Positions 52,304-60,624 of a stretch of 64,000 bases of DNA are shown here, in pieces. The position numbers were made by a program, and so were the translations under genes. The notes under the pieces are model-generated. The model worked only from the letters and a program-made list of their open reading frames with translations, did no database searches and had not been told where the DNA came from. Each line of letters begins with the position of its first letter. Position 1 is the first letter of the stretch. This stretch comes from Sneathiella marina (lineage in GTDB: Bacteria > Pseudomonadota > Alphaproteobacteria > Sneathiellales > Sneathiellaceae). The stretch spans positions 1,246,364-1,310,363 of the forward strand of contig NZ_CP098747.1 in the NCBI RefSeq assembly GCF_023746535.1, read 5' to 3'.

Positions 52304-54754
52304 ATGCCAGAAATTCAAAAAGACACAAGCTCGCAACAAAAGAAGCTGCCCTCCCATGCCAAAGTAGTGGTAATCGGAGGGGGAGTGGTCGGTTGTTCCA
52401 TTCTTTTCCACCTTGCCAAATTTGGATGGAAAGACGTTGTGCTGCTGGAACGCGATGAATTGACATCCGGATCTTCATGGCATGCAGCAGGGCAGATTCA
52501 TACAATCAGTTCCGACCCCAATATTTCCCGCCTGCAGAGCTATACCATTGATCTGTACAAGGAGATCGAGGAAACATCCGGGCATTCAGTCGGTCTCCAT
52601 ATCACCGGTGGCTTTTATCTGGCCTCAACAAAAGACTGGTATGACTATCTAAAACGGGAACGATCCAAGGCTCGTTATATGGGGCTGCATCAGGAATTTA
52701 TCTCACCACAGGAAGTGGCGGATCGACATCCGTTGATTGATCCGAAGCATTATCATGCAGCGCTTTGGGATGATCAGGATGGTGATCTTGATCCATCCGG
52801 TGCAACTTATGCATTTGCCAAAGCGGCGAAAGTGCATGGTGCGCAGTATTTTACCCATACACCGGTGACCGCGACAACGCAGCGTCCCGATGGATCCTGG
52901 GATGTAACGACCCCAAAAGCTGTTATCAACGCCGAGCATATTGTCAATTGCGGCGGCCTTTGGGCTCGAGAGGTTGGCCATATGCAGGGCATTCATTTGC
53001 CGGTGCAACCGATGGAGCATCATTACCTGATCACTGAGGATATCGAGGCTGTTAAAAACCACAAAACGCGGTTGCCCGCTGGTATTGACTATGAAGCCAA
53101 TATCTATTTCCGTCAGGAGCGGCAGGGAATGCTGCTTGGAACTTACGAGCCTAAAGGGACACCTTGGAAAGTGGGCGGTACGCCTTGGGATTTTGGTCAT
53201 GAGCTATTGCCGCCTGATTTGGACAGGGTCGCGGACAGGCTTGAAATGTCATTTGAACGTATTCCCGCTATCGGTCAGGCGGGCATCAAAAATTTCATCA
53301 ATGGACCTTTCACCTTTGGCCCTGATGGCAATCCCATGATCGGGCCCGTTCCAGGCATGAAAAATTACTGGGTCGCCGTCGGTGTTATGGCCGGGTTCTG
53401 TCAAGGTGGCGGGGTTGGCCTGACCATGGCGGAATGGATGATCGACGGGGAGCCGAGCATTGATGTATGGGCCATGGATGTGGCCCGGTTCGGAGATTTT
53501 GCCTCTCCTGATTGGGGGACAATCAAATCCACTGAGAACTATGAGCGCCGATTTGTCATGACCTTCCCAAATGAAACCTTACCCAAAGGACGCATGCAGA
53601 AAACGACAGCATTGTATGATCGTCTTATTGCGAAAGGCGCGCGGATGGGTCAGGGTTTTGGCCTGGAGCATGCCTTGTGGTTCGCTGATGGTCCTGACGA
53701 AGCCCATGAAGAGCCAACCTTTGAGCGCAATCGATCCCATGACTATGTCGCACGGGAAATTCAGACAGTGCGCGAGGCGGTAGGGGGTATTGAGATTGCC
53801 AATTTCGCCAAGCATGAATTCAAGGGCGCGGGTGCCCGTGCTTATCTGGATCAAGTACTTGCAGGATATGTTCCAAAGCCGGGAAGGCTGACCTTAACTC
53901 CCATGTTGACGCCCAACGGCAAACTCTATGGAGATTTAACAGTCGCATGTTTGGCAGAGGATCATTTTATGATCTTTGGCTCCGGCGCGATGCAGGAAGC
54001 TCATCGCCGATGGTTTGAAAAAGATCTGCCGACGAATGTTTCCTATGAAAATGTATCCGATGACTGGCATGGGATCGCGCTGTCTGGGCCGAAATCACGC
54101 GATCTTTTGGCGCGAATAACACGGGATAATATATCGGCGGAGGAGTTCAAATTTCGCGACATGCGTCAGACTTTTGTGGGCGGTGTGCCGGTTATTTTGA
54201 ACCGCATCAGTTTTTCCGGCGAACTGGGGTATGAAATTTATTGTCGTCCCCAATATTTACTGCGTCTGTCAGAAGCTATTGAAGATGCCGGGCAAGATCT
54301 CGGGTACGGTTGGTACGGCGCCCGTGCCTTGATGTCCATGCGCCTGGAAAAGGGATGGGGCGTCTGGACTTTGGACTTTCGTCCTGACTTTAATGCCGTG
54401 GAATCCGGGATGGACATATTCATCAACTGGAAAAAAGATTTTGTTGGAAAGCAAGCAACAGAACAAATTCGCGCAGATGGTATTCACCGGAAGCTGGTGA
54501 CTATGACTATTGAAGTGAATGGGATCGATGTGTCTAATGATGAAGCGATTTTGAAAGAGGGACAAGCTGTCGGATACATTAGCTCCGGCGGTTACGCGCA
54601 TCATGTCAGGAAATCCATGGCGATGGGATATGTGGATATAGAGCATGCTGCCCCGGGTACCAAGCTGGACGTGGAGATCCTCGGTGAATTATATAACGCG
54701 GAAATTCTGGGCGCGCCGATTTATGATGCGAATGGCGCGAATATGCGGGCCTAA
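52304..54754 (+). CDS. Dimethylglycine/sarcosine dehydrogenase-family flavoprotein with GcvT domain
   Basis: The 816-residue protein has two parts. The N-terminal FAD domain (VVVIGGGVVGCSILFHLAKFG, then GSSWHAAGQIHTI, where the His forms the covalent FAD link in relatives) oxidises an N-methyl group. The C-terminal half (from about residue 430) is a GcvT/aminomethyltransferase-like tetrahydrofolate domain (FSGELGYEIYCRPQYLLRLSEAIEDAG). It thus demethylates dimethylglycine, sarcosine or a similar amine with one-carbon capture. GGAG supports the ATG at 52304. It forms an operon with the MttB-family gene 49 bases upstream. Confidence 0.93.
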   Translation: MPEIQKDTSSQQKKLPSHAKVVVIGGGVVGCSILFHLAKFGWKDVVLLERDELTSGSSWHAAGQIHTISSDPNISRLQSYTIDLYKEIEETSGHSVGLHITGGFYLASTKDWYDYLKRERSKARYMGLHQEFISPQEVADRHPLIDPKHYHAALWDDQDGDLDPSGATYAFAKAAKVHGAQYFTHTPVTATTQRPDGSWDVTTPKAVINAEHIVNCGGLWAREVGHMQGIHLPVQPMEHHYLITEDIEAVKNHKTRLPAGIDYEANIYFRQERQGMLLGTYEPKGTPWKVGGTPWDFGHELLPPDLDRVADRLEMSFERIPAIGQAGIKNFINGPFTFGPDGNPMIGPVPGMKNYWVAVGVMAGFCQGGGVGLTMAEWMIDGEPSIDVWAMDVARFGDFASPDWGTIKSTENYERRFVMTFPNETLPKGRMQKTTALYDRLIAKGARMGQGFGLEHALWFADGPDEAHEEPTFERNRSHDYVAREIQTVREAVGGIEIANFAKHEFKGAGARAYLDQVLAGYVPKPGRLTLTPMLTPNGKLYGDLTVACLAEDHFMIFGSGAMQEAHRRWFEKDLPTNVSYENVSDDWHGIALSGPKSRDLLARITRDNISAEEFKFRDMRQTFVGGVPVILNRISFSGELGYEIYCRPQYLLRLSEAIEDAGQDLGYGWYGARALMSMRLEKGWGVWTLDFRPDFNAVESGMDIFINWKKDFVGKQATEQIRADGIHRKLVTMTIEVNGIDVSNDEAILKEGQAVGYISSGGYAHHVRKSMAMGYVDIEHAAPGTKLDVEILGELYNAEILGAPIYDANGANMRA

Positions 54755-54819
54755 GTCGTTGGCTTTCCAAATTCGCAATGTTGCATGTATATGTTTTGTG
54801 ATTGAAGGGAATTGGTAGG

Positions 54820-55251
54820 TTAGCGTTGGCGCATCGCTCCGATCACCCGATGCATAAAGTCGATGAACTGGGTTTGCTCAGTGGACGACAAAGCAGACAT
54901 GGCTTCTGCGTTTTGTGCTGACGCTGCAGCGTAGGACTGTTCACGCACAGCCCTTGCTTTGTCTGTCAACCAGATTTGTTGCGCCCGCGCATCGGAGGGA
55001 TGCTTGGTGCGCTTGATCAATCCATCTCGCTCCATGCGGGTCAGGGTGTTTGCTAAGGTGGCCTGTTCAACATCCAGCTTGGACAGCAGCTCTCTTTGGG
55101 AGATGCCGTCCTGTTCCCATAATTCCAACAGCATCGGAAACTGGCCGGTGACAATACCCAACGGAGTAATGCGTTCCTGCAGGCCTTTGGCAAATAGCCG
55201 GGCCATATGATTTGCGAGATATCCCGCTGATATGTTCTTTTCAAAAGCCAT
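54820..55251 (-). CDS. MarR-family transcriptional regulator
   Basis: A 143-residue winged-helix regulator (GISQRELLSKLDVEQATLANTLTRMERDGLIKRTKHPSDARAQQI). The ATG at 55251 is preferred over an in-frame GTG at 55266. It is divergent from a small membrane protein gene, and two copies of one near-palindrome lie in the gap, so it probably represses both itself and that gene. Confidence 0.9.
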   Translation of the reverse strand: MAFEKNISAGYLANHMARLFAKGLQERITPLGIVTGQFPMLLELWEQDGISQRELLSKLDVEQATLANTLTRMERDGLIKRTKHPSDARAQQIWLTDKARAVREQSYAAASAQNAEAMSALSSTEQTQFIDFMHRVIGAMRQR

Positions 55252-55270
55252 GCCTGATTCTAGCACTTGA

Positions 55271-55304
55271 ATAGTATGCTATGCAATATTATATAGTATG
55301 CTAT
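55271..55304. promoter_or_regulatory. Two tandem MarR operators
   Basis: ATAGTATGCTAT occurs twice, at 55271-55282 and 55293-55304, with ATAG/CTAT arms and 22-base spacing, exactly two helical turns. Both lie between the MarR and membrane-protein starts. Confidence 0.75.
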
Positions 55305-55341
55305 ATAAATTCGACCATCTGAAGAAAGAAAGGGAAATTTC

Positions 55342-55797
55342 ATGAAAACGAAGATCCATGCTACTGCAGGAATAATCGGATTCTTAATCATCGGCATATT
55401 CTGGACATCGACTGTTTTAAGTGAGTTGTTCGGGAGTTATGAAGATATCGCCTCGGTAAAGACAGCAATCTTGCAGGGAATGTTTATTCTGATTCCCGCG
55501 TTAATGATCGCCGGGGGGTCGGGGATGGTCATGGGACAACGGCGCACCGATATTCCGGCAGTTTCCAAAAAAAAACGAATGCCTTTTATCGTGGCCAATG
55601 GTTTGCTGGTACTGGTACCCGCTGCCATTTACCTGCAATCAAAGGCCTCAGTAGGGGATTTTGACGGAATTTTTTATACGATTCAAGGCGTCGAATTGGT
55701 AGCCGGAGCGGCTAATTTTATCTTGATGGGCTTGAACATCCGGGATGGATTGGCCATGACACGCATGTGTCGGAAGCGAAAAAAACACGTGCAATGA
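55342..55797 (+). CDS. Hypothetical four-helix membrane protein under MarR control
   Basis: A 151-residue protein with four predicted transmembrane segments (around residues 8-28, 46-66, 82-99, 110-130) and basic ends (CRKRKKH at the C-terminus). I do not recognise the family with confidence. AAGGGAAATTTC precedes the ATG. The two MarR-site repeats sit 38-71 bases upstream, so expression is probably induced by a small molecule. A transporter or an efflux-associated role cannot be read from it. Confidence 0.7.
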   Translation: MKTKIHATAGIIGFLIIGIFWTSTVLSELFGSYEDIASVKTAILQGMFILIPALMIAGGSGMVMGQRRTDIPAVSKKKRMPFIVANGLLVLVPAAIYLQSKASVGDFDGIFYTIQGVELVAGAANFILMGLNIRDGLAMTRMCRKRKKHVQ

Positions 55798-55816
55798 AAA
55801 TAATTCTTGCATAATT

Positions 55817-55835
55817 GCGAATGATTATCATTATT
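55817..55835 (+). promoter_or_regulatory. Fur-box-like iron-response site
   Basis: GCGAATGATTATCATTATT agrees with 15 of 19 bases of the classical Fur box. It lies 32 bases upstream of the next gene, over its probable promoter. The alphaproteobacterial regulators Irr or Mur could bind similar sequences. Confidence 0.6.
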
Positions 55836-55867
55836 AATAAACGGTAAGCCATTATGCGAGATTGATT

Positions 55868-56392
55868 ATGAAAATTAGTGAAGCGGTTCCAAACCATCTC
55901 AAGGATCTATACTACCCCGAGCAATTAACGCTTTGGAGCATCCGTATCTGGTCTGATGGATATCGGCAAAATTATTCTCCTTATGCCACATTGCGAGAAG
56001 CCTATCAGCGAGCGAAATGTTCTAATGGATTAATGGCCCTCGATAATTTTCTCTCGCTCGTTATTTCAGGGAATAGCCGCCCGGTGGATATCCGCTGCCC
56101 CTGTTGCGGCGGGATATCAGAAGATGAATGGCGAATGTTGCAATCCATTGCGTTAGTACAGGCGGGACGGGAAGAGAAGGTGTCCCGGCTGATTTCACAT
56201 TTTCTGGAACCTGCGACTGTCCGCGTTGCCCAGTCAGTCATCGCCAACTGGGCGCAGGAACTGTCCGACAGGTCACTTCAATTGCAATTGCGTCCGCGAG
56301 CGTTGCAACAGGTGGAACCAAATTATGCAGTGGCAGAAAAAAGAGCGTCATTTCGGGTCATAACAAATCCTTCCAAAGTGGTATTGCATTAA
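55868..56392 (+). CDS. Hypothetical protein behind a Fur-box-like site, with CPCC motif
   Basis: A 174-residue soluble protein that I do not recognise. It has a CPCCGGISEDEW motif near residue 79, which could hold a metal or act as a redox pair, and a largely helical second half. The start is the ATG at 55868; an in-frame TTG at 55862 is the alternative. The Fur-box-like site 32 bases upstream suggests iron-regulated expression. It is followed by a TPP-enzyme gene 85 bases later on the same strand. Confidence 0.7.
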   Translation: MKISEAVPNHLKDLYYPEQLTLWSIRIWSDGYRQNYSPYATLREAYQRAKCSNGLMALDNFLSLVISGNSRPVDIRCPCCGGISEDEWRMLQSIALVQAGREEKVSRLISHFLEPATVRVAQSVIANWAQELSDRSLQLQLRPRALQQVEPNYAVAEKRASFRVITNPSKVVLH

Positions 56393-56477
56393 ATCCGCCC
56401 GGCATCACAAAAATTGTACAGCCGGTTACAAGCTGTTATGTTTTTTAAAGAAAACATAAATTTTTGGATTGAATTTT

Positions 56478-57020
56478 ATGACGCGAACTACTCCGAAGGC
56501 TGAGTTTTCAAATACTTGGCAATCTCAGATTTATGATGTTTTGAAAGAATTTCAAATCAAACATATGGCCTATGTCCCAGACGCGGGCCATGCGACGGCT
56601 ATCAACAAATTTGAAGCTGATAATGATGTAACATCCGTTGTTCTGACAACAGAAGAAGAGGGAATACCCTACCTCGCAGGAGCCAGTCTCGGGGGAGATC
56701 GAGGCGTCTTGTTGATGCAATCCAGCGGCGTTGGTAATTGTATCAATATGCTCTCGTTGCAGAATAATGCCCGGTTTCCGCTTTTAATGCTGATAACTAT
56801 GCGGGGGGATTGGGGAGAGTTTAATCAATGGCAAAACCCCATGGGCCAAGCGACAGAAGCGGCGCTGAAGCTGATGGGCGTCCTCACATGGCGCGTCGAT
56901 AGACCCGAAGATGTGGAGCCATTGGTGCGGGGTGCGGCAACGATGGCATTTGAAGGGGATCAAGCATGTGCGGTATTGCTGGGTCAGCGGCTCATCGGGA
57001 AAAAGGAATGGACGAAGTAA
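56478..57020 (+). CDS. Sulfopyruvate decarboxylase-like alpha subunit (TPP enzyme)
   Basis: A 180-residue protein equivalent to the pyrimidine-binding half of a thiamine-diphosphate decarboxylase. The cofactor Glu is in VVLTTEEEGIPYLAGASLGGD. Two-gene TPP decarboxylases of this size are typical for sulfopyruvate decarboxylase (ComD/ComE) and phosphonopyruvate decarboxylase. The substrate is therefore a 3-carbon oxo-acid with a sulfonate or phosphonate group, not proven. The ATG at 56478 is used; a TTG at 56469 is in frame. The beta gene starts one base after the stop. Confidence 0.85.
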   Translation: MTRTTPKAEFSNTWQSQIYDVLKEFQIKHMAYVPDAGHATAINKFEADNDVTSVVLTTEEEGIPYLAGASLGGDRGVLLMQSSGVGNCINMLSLQNNARFPLLMLITMRGDWGEFNQWQNPMGQATEAALKLMGVLTWRVDRPEDVEPLVRGAATMAFEGDQACAVLLGQRLIGKKEWTK

Positions 57021-57021
57021 A

Positions 57022-57603
57022 ATGGGCAAGGTTCTTTTGAAACGCCGGGACGTTGTTGCCGAGTTACTCAAAGACCGGGGTGATACGATTGTCGTCACCG
57101 GGCTGGGGTCTCCGTCTTACGATGTGATGGCAGCGGGGGATCATGATTTGAACTATTATCTTTGGGGCGCAATGGGCGGGGCGGCCATGGTTGGACTGGG
57201 GCTGGCAAAATCACGCCCCGACCATAATGTGCTGGTGATCACCGGGGATGGTGAAATGTTGATGGCCATGGGGGCATTTGCCACTATTGCAGTTCAGGCG
57301 CCCAAAAACCTCACCATTGCAATTCTCGATAATGGGTATTATGGCGAAACCGGCATGCAGCTTAGCCATTCCGGCCGCGGTGTGGAGCTGGATAGAGTAG
57401 CGGCAAGCGTCAAGTTTGACTGGGCCGCGAGAATAACGGATATGGCTGAGGTCAAGGATCTGCGTAGGCGAGTGCACGCCCGTAATGCGTTGAATTGCGC
57501 GGCCATCTCCATTGATGCGGAGGAGGTGGAGCGGGTGCTCCCGTCGAGAGATGGCGTTTATATCAAGAACAGGGTGAAAGCGGCATTGGGCCAGAAGATT
57601 TGA
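57022..57603 (+). CDS. Sulfopyruvate decarboxylase-like beta subunit (TPP enzyme)
   Basis: A 193-residue protein forming the diphosphate-binding half. The TPP motif runs from GDGEMLMAMGAFATIA to the NGYYGETG region. The first Met at 57022 is taken because the upstream part of the longer frame lies inside the alpha gene. Together with the alpha subunit it forms one active enzyme in relatives. The next gene, a cupin, begins 105 bases later on the same strand. Confidence 0.85.
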   Translation: MGKVLLKRRDVVAELLKDRGDTIVVTGLGSPSYDVMAAGDHDLNYYLWGAMGGAAMVGLGLAKSRPDHNVLVITGDGEMLMAMGAFATIAVQAPKNLTIAILDNGYYGETGMQLSHSGRGVELDRVAASVKFDWAARITDMAEVKDLRRRVHARNALNCAAISIDAEEVERVLPSRDGVYIKNRVKAALGQKI

Positions 57604-57708
57604 CATCCTCAAGCCCAGCTGCCGCAATTGTCTATCTCTGTTGTTGTAAGAATGGGAAAGGGTTCGTCGGGGGAAATCCGAATTATTTGATTAAGGCAGA
57701 GGTTAGTT

Positions 57709-58248
57709 ATGGAGAATAAACTCAAACCCGTACGTCGCGTGGTTACCGGGCATAACGATGCGGGATACAGTGTGATAGAAGAAGACGGGATGTCACCGGC
57801 TACAAAAACCATTGAAGGCCGTCCGGATTATGCCGTCACGAATATCTGGCGTACAGGAAAGTCGCCAGCTGACGTTCATGCGGATGATGACATCTTGGAG
57901 CATCGTGGCGTAACGCCGCCCGAAATGGGGACGGTCATACGGGCAATAGACATCCCGCCGGAAACGGGAGATCCGGAAGAGTTTCGAAAGATCGTCGAGA
58001 AGACATTCAAAACCCTGTACCCCGATGCCGAGCACGCGCCCAGCGATACACGACATTATGGTATGCACAAGACGAGCACTGTCGATTATGCCATTATTAT
58101 TGAAGGGGAGTTGACGGCCATCATGGACGAAGGAGAAACGGTTCTAAAGGCCGGGGATATCCTGATCCAGAGAGGGACCAACCATGGCTGGGCGAACCGT
58201 TCTGATGCCATGTGCAGAGTGGTGTTTATTCTTGTGGATGGGCGATGA
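57709..58248 (+). CDS. Cupin-domain protein
   Basis: A 179-residue protein with a C-terminal cupin barrel (TVDYAIIIEGELTAIMDEGE, then LKAGDILIQRGTNHGWAN with metal-binding His). The N-terminal 90 residues are not typical for the family. It may be a small oxygenase or isomerase acting in the same pathway as the decarboxylase genes before it. The substrate is unknown. Confidence 0.8.
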   Translation: MENKLKPVRRVVTGHNDAGYSVIEEDGMSPATKTIEGRPDYAVTNIWRTGKSPADVHADDDILEHRGVTPPEMGTVIRAIDIPPETGDPEEFRKIVEKTFKTLYPDAEHAPSDTRHYGMHKTSTVDYAIIIEGELTAIMDEGETVLKAGDILIQRGTNHGWANRSDAMCRVVFILVDGR

Positions 58249-58321
58249 ATTGCCTAACTCATAGATTTTAAAAGGTGCAAATGACACTCGATAAATTATT
58301 CGATCTGTCAGTTAGGCAATT
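58248..58321. repeat. Long-arm inverted repeat after the cupin gene
   Basis: AATTGCCTAACT (58248-58259) pairs with AGTTAGGCAATT (58310-58321) across a 50-base loop. The right arm is followed by TTAACC. It spans the gap between the plus-strand cupin gene and the minus-strand oxidoreductase gene. A terminator of unusual loop size is one reading, and a small structured element another. Confidence 0.55.
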
Positions 58322-58439
58322 TTAACCGGTTAAAAAACATTACTAATATCTAGGGTTTCTATGTAAATATATCAACTGCTTATATAATTATATTAATCCT
58401 GATCTTCAAATAAGAATTCAAGATTTTTTCCTGTCACTG

Positions 58440-60521
58440 CTAAAGATCGAGCTCAATATTATCTGATCCCTTTGCCGGAACCGAGCAACACAGAAGCACT
58501 TCATCCTTTGCAACCGACGCTGTTGGCTTTATGCGATAGGCGACATTGCCGGATTTGATCTTTGTGGCGCAGGACCCACATTTCCCATCCCGACAACTAA
58601 AAGCAGGGAATAAACCGTGACTTTCAGCTGTCTCCAGTAAAGTAGCGTCCCCGGCATTCCAACGTTGCTCGAAACCTGAGGCCGCGAAGGTGATGACGCT
58701 TTGCTCCGCCTCCGCTTCTGGTTCAAACATTGTAGCTCCTCCGTCGGGTTGGCGGGCAAGTGAAGCGGGGCCAAACGCCTCGGCGAAAATTCGGCTATCC
58801 CTAACAGCCAGGCCTCGCAGCGTATCATACATGGCTTGCATAAATGCTGGTGGACCACATAGATAGAAATCATAGTCATCGAGACCAAGGGCTTGGCGAA
58901 AAGCGTCTCCATGGATGCGGCCGCTGCCATTAAAATCAACGCCAGGTTTTTCATCTGTGGCTGGATTGGAGATAAAGGAGTAATAGGTAACGATCCCTTC
59001 GGTTTGTTGCTGTAACAGCTTAAACAAGTCATAGAAGGCGCGTTGTTTCGTGGTTCGGGCGGAATGAAATATAGTGAGTGGGCGCATATGCCGGGTTCGA
59101 ACCCCTTCACTGACCACATGCAAAGCCATGGACATCATGGGAGTAATACCAACCCCACCGGCTAGCAGAACAGCCGGACGGGTTTCGGCTGGATCAATGA
59201 AAAAATCTCCTCGTGGTGCCTTGGCCTCAATGATATCGCCAGGTTTCAGTCGGTCATGCAGATAGCGAGAGATCTGGCCCTCGTCTTCACGCTTGACTGA
59301 GATCCGGTAGAAGTCCTCACCCGGTGCTGATGATACGGTGTAAGTCCGAAGTGCCGGATTCGAATTATTCTCAGTCGTCAGGCGTAAGGTTAAAAATTGC
59401 CCGGCCTCAAAAGGCAGCAGGCTGTGGCCGTCGGCCGGTTCAAAATAAAAAGACCGGATCTCAGAACTTTCGTCCTTGATGCGGGCGAGGCGATAGGGAC
59501 GCCATTCTTCGCGCTTCGCCTCCGCCGCTTTCAAGGCATCGGCCTGCGCCCAGGTACCGGTCATTTCCGAATGAGTTGAGTAGTCAAAAAACCTGGCACG
59601 AAACGGCAATGCGTTTTTTAGCCGAATGCCATGATCCAGTGTAAACCGCCAGGCCCGTTCTGACCCCTTAACGGCAGTCACGGTTTCATCATGATCCCAA
59701 AGCAATTCGACGCCGCCAGTAAGCATCAGCAAATCACCCGTGGAGAAATCCAGGAAAGTCAGGCCCGCTTTTGGATTAAGCAGGAAATTTCCAAAAGTGT
59801 TGAAATGGTAATTACCCGGATAATCGGGAATTGTCAGAATATTTTCCTCCACTTTAACAAAACCCGGCATTCCCCCGCGGTGGGAGACGTCAACGCCCTC
59901 GATCTCAGGCTGATCCTTGGGAGCGAGATAACTGGAGACAAAAAAAGTATCTGCATTCGTGATCAAATTTACAGAAGTGGGATCCAGGCTGGTAAATGTC
60001 TCCACATTCTCTTCATCTAGCGGAGTGTCCGGATCGCGCACGAAATCAATGGAACGGTTTTGAATATATTGCGGGCAATTCCCGAAGGATTGATCAACTG
60101 TCACTGAAAAATGCGCCGGTTTTGTTTCGGAAATGCGGCCATTCATTCGGTTGCGGCGACGGGTCATCATCTCAATGCCCAGCAATCCAAGCGGTGCGCC
60201 AGTCCGCGTCAAGCTCTGGGTAAGGGGGTCGCCTTTCGACGCTGCGGAGTTGACCTGCAAAATAGTGGGTTCAGGTGAGGAGAGGAAACCTGGATGGCCA
60301 GATAGGATCGATACCCATGGTGACCCTGTCTCATCGACATTCCCGACCACAAGAAAGGGAAGTTTCGCAAAGAAGTCGCGATGCTGATCGGGCATATAGG
60401 TGCGGATGGCCCGGCGGCCAAATTTTTCCATCATTTCGCGTTTGCCGGCGCGGGATTGGAGTTCCTGTTCACCTGGATGGAAGGGAGAAATCGTTTGATT
60501 GAGTGCTGCCGTGTCATGCAT
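58440..60521 (-). CDS. Fused flavin reductase-like/ferredoxin reductase/2Fe-2S protein
   Basis: A 693-residue fusion of three parts. Residues ~40-230 resemble the pyridoxamine-phosphate-oxidase-like flavin-binding barrel (FAKLPFLVVGNVDETGSPWVSIL). Residues ~340-590 are a ferredoxin-NADP reductase-like FAD/NAD unit (LRTYTVSSAPGEDFYRISVKR; GVGITPMMSM). The last ~85 residues are a plant-type [2Fe-2S] domain (CRDGKCGSCATK and a final CC). This resembles the reductase end of oxygenase systems, but with an extra N-terminal flavin-binding part. It lies next to a GST gene, with a 103-base gap, on the same strand. Confidence 0.9.
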   Translation of the reverse strand: MHDTAALNQTISPFHPGEQELQSRAGKREMMEKFGRRAIRTYMPDQHRDFFAKLPFLVVGNVDETGSPWVSILSGHPGFLSSPEPTILQVNSAASKGDPLTQSLTRTGAPLGLLGIEMMTRRRNRMNGRISETKPAHFSVTVDQSFGNCPQYIQNRSIDFVRDPDTPLDEENVETFTSLDPTSVNLITNADTFFVSSYLAPKDQPEIEGVDVSHRGGMPGFVKVEENILTIPDYPGNYHFNTFGNFLLNPKAGLTFLDFSTGDLLMLTGGVELLWDHDETVTAVKGSERAWRFTLDHGIRLKNALPFRARFFDYSTHSEMTGTWAQADALKAAEAKREEWRPYRLARIKDESSEIRSFYFEPADGHSLLPFEAGQFLTLRLTTENNSNPALRTYTVSSAPGEDFYRISVKREDEGQISRYLHDRLKPGDIIEAKAPRGDFFIDPAETRPAVLLAGGVGITPMMSMALHVVSEGVRTRHMRPLTIFHSARTTKQRAFYDLFKLLQQQTEGIVTYYSFISNPATDEKPGVDFNGSGRIHGDAFRQALGLDDYDFYLCGPPAFMQAMYDTLRGLAVRDSRIFAEAFGPASLARQPDGGATMFEPEAEAEQSVITFAASGFEQRWNAGDATLLETAESHGLFPAFSCRDGKCGSCATKIKSGNVAYRIKPTASVAKDEVLLCCSVPAKGSDNIELDL

Positions 60522-60624
60522 CGCCTATCTCCTGTGCCGGGACGTAAGGGGTGTGGTGACCATGGTTTCCTGTGCAGTGCGGGGGGCGTCGCGGAAACAT
60601 GATCACCACGTTCGTGTGATTGCC

